Part shown: positions 27,503-35,257 of the stretch, piece by piece
How the letters are laid out: each line of letters opens with the position of its first letter
How positions within the stretch are numbered: position 1 is the stretch's first letter
The notes under the pieces: generated by a model
Databases searched by the model: none
The model's input: the letters and a program-made list of their open reading frames with translations, nothing else
Told to the model about the DNA's origin: nothing
Program-made: the position numbers and the translations under genes
Origin: Shewanella abyssi
GTDB lineage: Bacteria; Pseudomonadota; Gammaproteobacteria; Enterobacterales; Shewanellaceae
Length of the DNA stretch: 57,083 nt
Assembly: GCF_023284025.1 (NCBI RefSeq)
Contig: NZ_JAKIKR010000031.1
Location: 1 to 57,083, forward strand
Direction: 5' to 3'

Positions 27503-27835
27503 CTAAACAGGCATACTCATAATGTCTTTATAAGCCTCTACCAGCTTATTGCGCACTTGCACTGTTGCTTCAAAAGCAACGCTAGACTTCTCACGTGCAA
27601 TCACGGTATCAGATAATGTCACTGTGGTGTCGCCCATATCTAGGCGAGTGGCCAAATTAGCTGCACTTGATTGAAGTTCGCTCACATTTCCAACAGCTTG
27701 AGAGAGAAGTTGTCCAAAATCAGCACCGGAAGTGTTATTCACTTGGCGAGCAATACCTGTTTGGATCCCTTGAGTACCAATTTGGCCGTTAAGTGACTGC
27801 ATCTCTTGCAGTAAAGAATTAGCGCCGATTTGCAT
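27503..27835 (-). CDS. fliE: Flagellar hook-basal body junction protein FliE
   Basis: FliE links the MS ring to the proximal rod and is the first exported substrate. The 110-residue protein ends in the conserved helix (EKSSVAFEATVQVRNKLVEAYKDIMSMPV). It heads the fliE-fliJ unit behind a sigma-54 promoter at 27889-27904, just beyond which the largest repeat array begins. Confidence 0.97.
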   Translation of the reverse strand: MQIGANSLLQEMQSLNGQIGTQGIQTGIARQVNNTSGADFGQLLSQAVGNVSELQSSAANLATRLDMGDTTVTLSDTVIAREKSSVAFEATVQVRNKLVEAYKDIMSMPV

Positions 27836-27849
27836 AACTATCTCCCAAT

Positions 27850-27863
27850 GTCGTTTTCTTGAC
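27850..27863 (-). promoter_or_regulatory. FlrA/FleQ-box-like motif in the fliE leader
   Basis: GTCGTTTTCTTGAC has the GTC-N8-GAC form and lies between the sigma-54 core and the fliE ATG, roughly +15 to +28. The placement parallels the motif before flhA. Binding by FlrA is inferred. Confidence 0.45.
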
Positions 27864-27888
27864 GAAAAACTTATATTGAACTAGCTAA

Positions 27889-27904
27889 AGCAGAAATCGT
27901 GCCA
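27889..27904 (-). promoter_or_regulatory. Sigma-54 promoter of fliE
   Basis: The minus strand reads TGGCACGATTTCTGCT, a full -24 element and GC 10 nt later. It lies 54 bp upstream of the fliE ATG. The repeat array starts only about 23 bp further upstream. Confidence 0.82.
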
Positions 27905-27926
27905 GATTGTGGGAAGGTAGGAGAAA

Positions 27927-27989
27927 GGTATTAGGTATTAGGTATTAGGTTCTAGGTTCTAGGTTCTAGGTTCTAGGTTCTAGGTTCTA
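27927..27989. repeat. Nine-unit heptamer microsatellite (GGTATTA)3(GGTTCTA)6
   Basis: Three GGTATTA units run straight into six GGTTCTA units without interruption. Related tracts have four units at 372 and 973 and six, with GGTGCTA ends, at 49184-49225. The unequal numbers suggest slippage. The tract lies in noncoding DNA near the fliE promoter. Confidence 0.95.
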
Positions 27990-29270
27990 GCAAAGACGGT
28001 AACATCTTAGACGAACGGCCTAGGGCCTTACGGCACGCGACTGCGTCACTACGGAATGCTTCGCTTACGGTGAACACTAGAAAAGAGCAAAGCGACGGCA
28101 TAAATGCCGACCTACAAAAGATAATCGTAAACACCAACATAAGCATTACAACACCGCTGTAGGTTGGGCTTTAGCCCATCAATCATTGCAATCGACCATG
28201 CTAACCGACGGCATAAATGCCGACCTACTTTAAAAGAAGGTGCTAGCAAAGCCTAAAATCAACATCAAAAGCCAAAGGGTGTTTGCTGTTGATTTCCTAG
28301 CAGGACGGAGTCCGTCCTAGCAGTGAGCTGGCGAACGTCCTTGTACCTAGGACCTTCTCAGCTTTTAGATAAGGTAAAATCTTAGACGAACTGCCTGCGG
28401 CCTTACGGCACGCGACTGCGTCACTACGGAACGCTTCGCTGACGGTAAAAACTAGAAAAGAGCAAAGCGACGGCATAAATGCCGACCTACAAAAGATAAT
28501 CGTAAACACCAACATAAGCATTACAACACTGCTGTAGGTTGGGCTTTAGCCCATCAATCATTGCAATCGACCATGCTAACCAACGGCATAAATGCCGACC
28601 TACTTTAAAAGAAGGTTCTAGCAAAGCCTAAAATCAACATCAAAGCCAAAGGGTGTTTTCTGTTGATTTCCTAGCAGGACGGAGTCCGTCCTAGCAGTGA
28701 GCTGGCGAACGTCCTTGTACCTAGGACCTTCTCAGCTTTTAGATAAGGTAAAATCTTAGACGAACTGCCTGCGGCCTTACGGCACGCGACTGCGTCACTA
28801 CGGAACGCTTCGCTGACGGTAAAAACTAGAAAAGAGCAAAGCGACGGCATAAATGCCGACCTACAAAAGATAATCGTAAACACCAACATAAGCATTACAA
28901 CACCGCTGTAGGTTGGGCTTTAGCCCATCAATCATTGCAATCGACCATGCTAACCAACGGCATAAATGCCGACCTACTTTAAAAGAAGGTGCTAGCAAAA
29001 CATAAAATCAACATCAAAGCCAAAGGGTGTTTTCTGTTGATTTCCTAGCAGGACGGAGTCCGTCCTAGCAGTGAGCTGGCGAACGTCCTTGTACCTAGGA
29101 CCTTCTCAGCTTTTAGATAAGGTAAAATCTTAGACGAACTGCCTGCGGCCTTACGGCACGCGACTGCGTCACTACGGAACGCTTCGCTTACGGTGAACAC
29201 TAGAAAAGAGCAAAGCGACGGCATAAATGCCGACCTACTGTAAAAGAAGGTCTCGAAGCGAAGCGCCCTG
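27990..29270. repeat. Composite repeat array C, 374-bp tandem units, between fliE and flrC
   Basis: This is the largest gap without a gene. A unit of about 374 bp (CTAG-rich hairpin module, TTACGG/CTTCGC module, lone REP, REPIN-like unit) is repeated in tandem. The word CAGGACGGAG recurs at 28301, 28675 and 29049, spaced exactly 374 bp. REPIN-like units lie at 28159, 28534 and 28908. The last unit is cut off after its lone REP (29219). A short CTCGAAGCGAAGCGCCC element then abuts the flrC stop codon. Identical 74-codon open frames in two units are repeat artefacts. Confidence 0.93.
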
Positions 29271-29272
29271 TT

Positions 29273-30625
29273 TTAAGCCGGTATTTGAATTCCTGAGTCG
29301 CGCATTTTTGCCATCTTATAACGTAAGGTGCGGGCGCTGATCCCCAACTTTTCGGCGACCGCTTTGCGACTGCCATTACACTGAGTCAAGGTTTCCAAAA
29401 TAATCACATGTTCCTGTGCTTTAAGCTCATCGCCTAATCCATCAAGCTCTACAGACTTAACCTCTTCAACCGCTACCGCTTCCGCTGTCAGCTGAATGTC
29501 ACAAGAATCGATAATAATGTCAGCAACCGTTATTTCGTTTGAAACACTTAGAATAAGCGCTCGCTGCACCACGTTGTCCAGTTCACGTACATTGCCCGGC
29601 CAACGATGAGTTAATAAGCGCCGCGTAGCACACTCAGCCAGTACCGGGACTTCTGGTTTATTCATCGCTAAAGAGTGACGATGAATCAAGTGTCTCGCTA
29701 AAGGTAAAATGTCTGCTGGACGCTGATTTAGCGCTGGCCAAGTTAATGGAAATACGTTGATGCGATAATAAAGGTCTTCTCTAAACTCTCCCGATGCCGC
29801 CAACGCTTTTAAGTCGCGATTTGAAGTAGCTAATACCCGTACATTAAGTTTGATGGTTTTACGGCCACCTAATCGCTCCACTTCGCGCTCTTGCAGTACC
29901 CGCAGTAGCTTGGCTTGTAAGCCTACTTCCATCTCTGAAATTTCATCAAGCAGTAACGTACCGCCTTGGGCCTGTTCAAATTTACCAGGGCAAGCTTGAT
30001 AAGCGCCAGTAAAAGCGCCTTTCTCATAACCAAATAGCGTGGCTTCGAGCATGTTTTCAGGAATGGCGGCGCAGTTTATCGCGACAAAGGGCTCTGTAGC
30101 ACGACGACTGTGTTGATGAATATAGCGCGCTAGCACCTCTTTACCGCTGCCACTAGGGCCCATGATCATAACCGATGCATCAGATACCGCCACTCGCTGC
30201 GCCAACGCCAATAACGCTAAACTCTTTTCATCCGCGACGACAGGGTTGCCTGTCGTAGATTTTGCAGGCAGGTATCGTGATACCTGATTAAGAAGCACTT
30301 CTGGCGAAAATGGTTTTGCTAAGTAATCGACAGCTCCTAGCTTCATCGCGTTAACCGCATTGTCGATAGTCGCATAGGCCGTCATTAATAACATAGGCAC
30401 TTTCGGGTGATGCTGTTGTAGGTAATTGAGCAAGCCTAAACCACCAATCCCCTCCATTTGCACATCGCTTATAACCATATCAAATGTGTCACTTTTTAAC
30501 GCTAAAATGCCCGCTTCAGCCGAGCCGACATCGACGCACTCATATTGCGCTAGCATAAGCGTGTCCAACAATGCTTCACGTAATGATGCATCATCTTCAA
30601 CTAACAGTAATTTACCTTCAGACAT
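29273..30625 (-). CDS. flrC: Sigma-54-dependent flagellar response regulator FlrC
   Basis: FlrC, phosphorylated by FlrB, activates class III flagellar genes (hook, basal body). The 450-residue protein has a receiver domain with D54 (MVISDVQMEG). The AAA+ domain has Walker A GPSGSGKE, an intact GAFTGA sigma-54 loop and an arginine finger region. A Fis-type helix-turn-helix (RKAVAEKLGISARTLRYKM) ends it. ATG 30625, preceded by GGAG inside the end of flrB, is preferred over an upstream TTG. The gap to flrB is 4 bp. Confidence 0.97.
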   Translation of the reverse strand: MSEGKLLLVEDDASLREALLDTLMLAQYECVDVGSAEAGILALKSDTFDMVISDVQMEGIGGLGLLNYLQQHHPKVPMLLMTAYATIDNAVNAMKLGAVDYLAKPFSPEVLLNQVSRYLPAKSTTGNPVVADEKSLALLALAQRVAVSDASVMIMGPSGSGKEVLARYIHQHSRRATEPFVAINCAAIPENMLEATLFGYEKGAFTGAYQACPGKFEQAQGGTLLLDEISEMEVGLQAKLLRVLQEREVERLGGRKTIKLNVRVLATSNRDLKALAASGEFREDLYYRINVFPLTWPALNQRPADILPLARHLIHRHSLAMNKPEVPVLAECATRRLLTHRWPGNVRELDNVVQRALILSVSNEITVADIIIDSCDIQLTAEAVAVEEVKSVELDGLGDELKAQEHVIILETLTQCNGSRKAVAEKLGISARTLRYKMAKMRDSGIQIPA

Positions 30626-30629
30626 GCGC

Positions 30630-31709
30630 TTATGCTCCGCCAACAGTGTCAGTGAACTCTTGCGCAGTCACTAAAGGGAATTTAAGCGAGGCGGTACAAC
30701 CTTCGCCACCATGACAACTAAACTGCATAAGACCACCATGATTGTTTACCACCGATTGCACGACTGCGAGCCCGAGTCCTGTGCCTTGGGGCTTAGTCGT
30801 AAAAAAAGGTTCAAGCACTTGTTGCTGCATATCAGCATCTAACCCTTTACCGTTATCGATCACATCCACATGCAGCGCGGTGGCCGTATCAAAGGCCTTT
30901 ATCTCTATCTGTGTCGCGCCAGCTTCAATACTATTAACCACTAGATTATTTATCGCGGAACTTAACGCAGAGTCATTGGCTCGAATGCGCTGAGTTGACT
31001 GATTATCAAAACTAAGTTGGCAGCCTTTTTGCGCCGAAATGGGTTCACAGTTATTGAGCACACTATCAATCACCTCTTCAATCGAGACGATAACATCCAG
31101 CTCCTGCTGACGACCTTTTGCCATTAGCAGCATGTCATTTACTTGATGTTCCAGCTCGTTGAGTCTATCGACCAACTTGCCTTGAAAACGTTTTCTAGCC
31201 GTATCTGATATTTTTGGGCTGGCAAGGTTTGAGGCATACAACAAGGCGGCACTCAGTGGCGTACGTACTTGATGTGCCAATGTCGCCACCATTTTGCCTA
31301 ACGCTGACAACCTTTGCAGGTGTGATAAGTTCTTTTGCAGTAAACGCGTTTCAGTCAAATCAGTTAATACAATTAACTGTCCCGGCTCTGGGGTTAATGG
31401 CGTAATCGCCAACTTAACGCGGCGGCCATTACGCAGTGACACCTCATGACCATCATCATCTTTTGGTGAGAATGCTTGATTGATCACTTTAAACCAGCGC
31501 AGCCCTTCAAGCGGTCCGCCAAGCAACTCTATCGCGACCGGATTTGCGTCGGTCACTATACCGTCGCCATTAATGATCACCACTCCCGACGGCATCGCCT
31601 GCAGAATATGCTCCATACGGTTGGACATATTTGCCGCTTGCTGAACATCGACCAATTGCGGACGACTGGCTGTTAGCGCATCAAATTGTGGCTGGGGGAC
31701 TGCGGACAT
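30630..31709 (-). CDS. flrB: Flagellar sensor histidine kinase FlrB
   Basis: FlrB is the cytosolic kinase partner of FlrC. The 359-residue protein has a PAS domain (about 35-120), a HisKA helix with H146 (LAHQVRTPLSAALL) and a HATPase domain (NNLVVNSIEAGA, DNGKGLD, GTGLGLAVVQ). No membrane helix is present. The reading frame is open up to 31763, but ATG 31709 is correct: the sigma-54 promoter at 31747-31762 would otherwise lie inside the gene. GGAG precedes this ATG. Confidence 0.96.
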   Translation of the reverse strand: MSAVPQPQFDALTASRPQLVDVQQAANMSNRMEHILQAMPSGVVIINGDGIVTDANPVAIELLGGPLEGLRWFKVINQAFSPKDDDGHEVSLRNGRRVKLAITPLTPEPGQLIVLTDLTETRLLQKNLSHLQRLSALGKMVATLAHQVRTPLSAALLYASNLASPKISDTARKRFQGKLVDRLNELEHQVNDMLLMAKGRQQELDVIVSIEEVIDSVLNNCEPISAQKGCQLSFDNQSTQRIRANDSALSSAINNLVVNSIEAGATQIEIKAFDTATALHVDVIDNGKGLDADMQQQVLEPFFTTKPQGTGLGLAVVQSVVNNHGGLMQFSCHGGEGCTASLKFPLVTAQEFTDTVGGA

Positions 31710-31716
31710 AATGACT

Positions 31717-31741
31717 CCGTCAAAAAAACTGCATTTGACGG
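31717..31741 (-). promoter_or_regulatory. Perfect inverted repeat at the flrB transcription start
   Basis: CCGTCAAA-N9-TTTGACGG is a perfect 8-bp inverted repeat covering roughly -5 to +20 of the flrB sigma-54 promoter. GTCA/TGAC half-sites resemble those of FleQ-type regulators. It could be the FlrA enhancer or a hairpin in the leader. Role inferred. Confidence 0.55.
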
Positions 31742-31746
31742 GATAA

Positions 31747-31762
31747 AGCAGGTTTCGTGCCA
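31747..31762 (-). promoter_or_regulatory. Sigma-54 promoter of flrBC
   Basis: The minus strand reads TGGCACGAAACCTGCT, with a full -24 element and GG-N10-GC. It lies 38 bp upstream of the chosen flrB ATG and decides that start. Confidence 0.83.
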
Positions 31763-31784
31763 CAATAAGAACATAGGCCCTAGA

Positions 31785-32530
31785 TCATGGCTGCGCCATT
31801 GCGAGGACGCTTCGCTACTAGGACGTTCGCCAGCTCACTGCTAGGACGGACTACGTCCTGCTAGGAAATCAACAGAAAACACCCTTTGGCTTTTGATGTT
31901 GATTTTATGCTTTGTTAGAACCTTCTTTTAAAGTAGGTCGGCATTTATGCCGTCGCTTTGCTCTTTTCTATTTTTCACCGTAAGCGAAGCGTTCCGTAGT
32001 GACGAAGTCGCGCGCCGTAAGGCCCTAGGCCGTTCGTCTAAGATTTTACCGTATCTGAAAGCTGAGAAGGTACTAGGGCGTTCGCCAGCTCACTGCTAGG
32101 ACGGACTACGTCCTGCTAGGAAATCAACAGAAAACACTCTTTGGCTTTTATGTTGATGTTGATTTTATGCTTTGCTAGAACCTTCTTTTAAAGTAGGTCG
32201 GCATTTATGCCGTCGGTTAGCATGGTCGATTGCAATGATTGATGGGCTAAAGCCCAACCTACAGCGGTGTTGTAATGCTTATGTTGGTGTTCACGATTAT
32301 CTTTTGTAGGTCGGCATTTATGCCGTCGCTTTGCTCTTTTCTAGTTTTACCGTAAGCGAAGCGTGCCGTAAGGCCCTAGGCCGTTCGTCTAAGATTTTAC
32401 CGTATCTGAAAGCTGAGAAGGTCCTAGGTACTAGGACGGACTACGTCCTGCTAGGAAATCAACAGAAAACACCCTTTGGCTTTTGATGTTGATGTTGATG
32501 TTGATGTTGATTTTATGCTTTGCTAGAACC
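31785..32530. repeat. Composite repeat array D between flrA and flrB, opposite orientation
   Basis: The same modules as the other arrays appear in reverse complement. There are three CTAG-rich hairpin modules (about 31812-31915, 32065-32175, 32425-32515), REP palindromes at 31939, 32199 and 32312, and one REPIN-like unit at 32193-32262. A GATGTT hexamer is expanded to four copies at 32485-32508, inside the stem of the last hairpin module. The gap holds no gene. It ends shortly before the flrA terminator. Confidence 0.92.
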
Positions 32531-32570
32531 TAATACCTACGTTCCTTTAGAACTACACAAAAATAGCGCA

Positions 32571-32600
32571 AAAAAAATGCGACACCAGAAGTGTCGCATT
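32571..32600 (-). terminator. Rho-independent terminator of flrA
   Basis: A perfect 10-bp stem (AATGCGACAC / GTGTCGCATT) with a 5-nt loop is followed on the minus strand by a run of T (the stem sits next to AAAAAAA on the plus strand). It lies 28 bp beyond the flrA stop, so flrA is monocistronic. Confidence 0.92.
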
Positions 32601-32627
32601 GTTTCTCCAGAAAGCATTAGTCTAAAA

Positions 32628-34061
32628 CTAGTCTTTCCCTAAACCATATTTACGCATTTTCTCGACCAGAGTGGTACGACGAATACCCAGCATTTCTGCT
32701 GCGCGAGCAACCACACTGTCTTGTTGATCTAATGCTTGTCTAATCATGTCGATTTCAAGTTCAGCTAACAAATCTTTTAGGTTTACCCCTTCTGGAGGTA
32801 ACTCACTTGGGAAGCGAGACTCTGGGATATCGATTGGCTCGTCATCATTAAAGATAGAGGCTAGCGCATCACGCTCAAGCTCCTCTTCACTGACTTCTAT
32901 ACAATATTCTGGCACATCGATATGACGATACTTAACCGGCAAGTCATTAACATCAACCAAGCCACCAGGATATAAGATCGTTAAGCGCTCGACTAAGTTA
33001 GATAACTCACGAACATTACCAGCCCAAGCATGCTCTTTAAGCGACTCTATCGCACGCTGTGTAAAACGAACTCGGCCGCGGCCTTCGTTATAAACTCGGC
33101 TAATCAGTTCTTGCAATAATAATGGGATATCTTCTTTGCGTTCACACAAAGCTGGCATCTCTATTGGAAAAACATTCAAGCGGTAATAGAGATCTTCTCT
33201 AAAGCTGCCCTCTACAATCATGGTTTCAAGATTTCTGTGTGTCGCCGCAACGACTCTCACGTCAGCTGCAATAGACTTGCTACCACCAACACGTTCGAAC
33301 ATTCGTTCTTGCAATACACGCAGCAGCTTAACCTGCATTTGCAGTGGCATATCGCCTATTTCATCAAGAAACAACGTGCCTTTTTCTGCTAATTCGAATC
33401 GACCTTTACGGGCACTTATCGCGCCGGTAAATGAACCTTTTTCGTGGCCAAACAGTTCGCTTTCTAATAACTCGGCAGGTATTGCACCACAGTTAACGGG
33501 AATAAAAGGACCATCACGGCGATCTGAAATATAATGAATATTTCGTGCAACAACCTCTTTGCCGGTACCTGATTGTCCAAGGATTAACACTGTGGCTTCA
33601 GAACTGGCAACTTGGCTTATGAGGTGACGCACACTGGCAATACCTTCACTGCGGCCGACGAGGCTACGAAACAGTTTAGTTTGATTGGCACTGGTGGGCA
33701 CTTCGGGACGCTTCACTTGGCCATAGACTTGGCAGAAGTGAAGTAACTCAGTGAGCTGAGGATAATTTAGTGGTTCTTCGATACAGCCAAGAATATTCGA
33801 GGCTTTCAAGCCATCGACTTCACCCAACTGCAAAAATGGCTGCCACGGAAGTGCTCCGGCCAAAGACTGGATAAGTTCTTTTGATTGGTTCTCAGCAGGT
33901 AAAACAATCGCGCGAAAACGCGTATGTTTAGTATGCAGTTCAAGTTTATCGAAACCGATCAACTCGACTTGCTCACCTAAAAACTCAAAGACACATGACA
34001 AGCGATTAATTCGCTCTGACTGGTTACCCACAAGTAAAATTCGTTGATCTGTTTGCATCAT
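32628..34061 (-). CDS. flrA: Master flagellar regulator FlrA (FleQ family)
   Basis: FlrA activates sigma-54 promoters of class II flagellar genes. In relatives its activity is lowered by c-di-GMP and by FlhG. The 477-residue protein has an N-terminal receiver-like domain lacking a clear phospho-acceptor. The AAA+ domain has Walker A LGQSGTGKEV (161-170) and the sigma-54 loop as GSFTGA (209-214). A C-terminal helix-turn-helix (ARAAEMLGIRRTTLVEKM) ends it. It stands alone, with a terminator behind it and 293 bp before fliS. Confidence 0.97.
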   Translation of the reverse strand: MMQTDQRILLVGNQSERINRLSCVFEFLGEQVELIGFDKLELHTKHTRFRAIVLPAENQSKELIQSLAGALPWQPFLQLGEVDGLKASNILGCIEEPLNYPQLTELLHFCQVYGQVKRPEVPTSANQTKLFRSLVGRSEGIASVRHLISQVASSEATVLILGQSGTGKEVVARNIHYISDRRDGPFIPVNCGAIPAELLESELFGHEKGSFTGAISARKGRFELAEKGTLFLDEIGDMPLQMQVKLLRVLQERMFERVGGSKSIAADVRVVAATHRNLETMIVEGSFREDLYYRLNVFPIEMPALCERKEDIPLLLQELISRVYNEGRGRVRFTQRAIESLKEHAWAGNVRELSNLVERLTILYPGGLVDVNDLPVKYRHIDVPEYCIEVSEEELERDALASIFNDDEPIDIPESRFPSELPPEGVNLKDLLAELEIDMIRQALDQQDSVVARAAEMLGIRRTTLVEKMRKYGLGKD

Positions 34062-34354
34062 TCCGAAGGCCGTTAAGGCGTATATGTATCAGCGCATTAA
34101 TTATTAGTGTTCGTTGCTTATTTCAAGCCGATAGCTTCTTTCAAAGAAATCTTATCAAATTCACTACCAAATTGAATAGTGTATTATCGGCTCGCCATAA
34201 GCAAGCCTCCGATGAACTTTATGAGAAACTGGATCCATTTTGATTAAAAACTCAGCAACAGCTAATTTAGCGGTGACAAGTTTTTGACAAATGTCAAAAA
34301 GGAGTGACCAACCACCCCCCCTCTTTTAGCCCCAAATAAACCTCACGACAATCA
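34062..34354. other. flrA upstream region, no gene
   Basis: This 293-bp gap should hold the flrA promoter and the fliS 3' end. I see no sigma-54 core. A perfect GCCGATAA word on the minus strand (34184-34191) has no TAAA at the right distance. An inverted copy, AGCCGATA, lies about 60 bp away. A run of C lies near 34313. No terminator for fliS is clear. Confidence 0.5.
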
Positions 34355-34756
34355 TTAGCTTTCAGAAGATAACTCATGTAGTTCAATTGGGATTGCATCC
34401 CAAGCTTCCTTAATCGTGCGTAAAATACCTGCTGCATCATCAATGGCTTGTACATCGTTATTGATGTTTGCATCAGATATTCTCTGCAGCATAAAGTCAT
34501 AGAGCGAGTTTAGGTTATTGGCAACATCACCTTCAGCTTCCATATTAAGACTGCTGTTAAGCCCAGCAACTATGCTAACGGCTTTGCCTAGACTCACGCC
34601 TTTAAACTCCAAGTTGTTTTGCTCTATGGCATAACGTCCCTGTGCTAGGCGCTCTAATGCACCTGCAAACATCATTTGGATCACTTTATGGGGTGAAGCA
34701 ACTGCAATACTGCTATCTAGCGAAACCTTTCTATATGATTGAAGCGAACCTCTCAT
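34355..34756 (-). CDS. fliS: Flagellin export chaperone FliS
   Basis: FliS binds the flagellin C-terminus in the cytoplasm until export. The 133-residue, mostly helical protein has the typical start (RGSLQSYRKVSLDSSIAVASPHKVIQMMF) and YDFMLQRI region. It is the last gene of the flaG-fliD-fliT-fliS unit, 6 bp after the preceding gene. Confidence 0.96.
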   Translation of the reverse strand: MRGSLQSYRKVSLDSSIAVASPHKVIQMMFAGALERLAQGRYAIEQNNLEFKGVSLGKAVSIVAGLNSSLNMEAEGDVANNLNSLYDFMLQRISDANINNDVQAIDDAAGILRTIKEAWDAIPIELHELSSES

Positions 34757-34762
34757 AACTAC

Positions 34763-35116
34763 CTACCTATTTGAATCTATTGTTTTATATAAGTTAGTTT
34801 GGTGTTTACCTTTACGCATGCCTCGTAATAAGGCTTCGCGATCGGCTAAGACTTTTTCTGCCCGACGTTCAAATTCCAACGTTTTGTCCACCAGTGCTTG
34901 CAGGTAAGTTCGGTCTTCGAACTGACTATCGGCCACTATTTGACCTATCAAAATTTGACGCGCACTAATGACCTCCTGCAATTTAAGTACCAAAGTGTCA
35001 CTAATATCATCTTCGAACTGAATATTCTCTAGTTTTTCGAGTAATTCAGTCATGGCGGTATCGACTGTAGCTAGTTGAGGATTAATTTCAGTCGCGGGGA
35101 TAGTTGGGGTAATCAT
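34763..35116 (-). CDS. FliT-like flagellar chaperone (FlaI family)
   Basis: A 117-residue, helical, charged protein lies between fliD and fliS, the place of FliT in enterics and of FlaI in Vibrio. FliT is the FliD chaperone. Sequence similarity to FliT cannot be judged by eye, so the call rests on position, size and helical character (LLEKLENIQFEDDISDTLVLKLQEVI, EFERRAEKVLADREALLRGM). Confidence 0.65.
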   Translation of the reverse strand: MITPTIPATEINPQLATVDTAMTELLEKLENIQFEDDISDTLVLKLQEVISARQILIGQIVADSQFEDRTYLQALVDKTLEFERRAEKVLADREALLRGMRKGKHQTNLYKTIDSNR

Positions 35117-35257
35117 AAGGCATTCACTTCATCGGTTTCTTTTTTTAGCATTATCAAATAATAACGGCACACTATTTTACATAGCTCTTTTGCAGCAAAA
35201 GATTATTGCCGTTAGGATCATCGAAAATTGAATCAACTCTTAATGGTTAATGCACAG

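Noticed and set aside
28297..28521. Identical 74-codon open frames on the minus strand at 28297-28521 and 28671-28895
   Set aside because: They lie wholly inside the 374-bp tandem repeat, cross its palindromes, have no ribosome site, and are identical only because the DNA is duplicated.
27936..29272. Insertion sequence remnant in the fliE-flrC gap
   Set aside because: No transposase fragment in any frame, no target-site duplication and no long terminal inverted repeats. The content is fully explained by the modular repeats.
34184..34191. Perfect GCCGATAA word upstream of flrA as a FliA promoter
   Set aside because: No TAAA-like -35 exists 15 bp upstream (GGAG is found instead), and the master regulator is not expected to depend on FliA.
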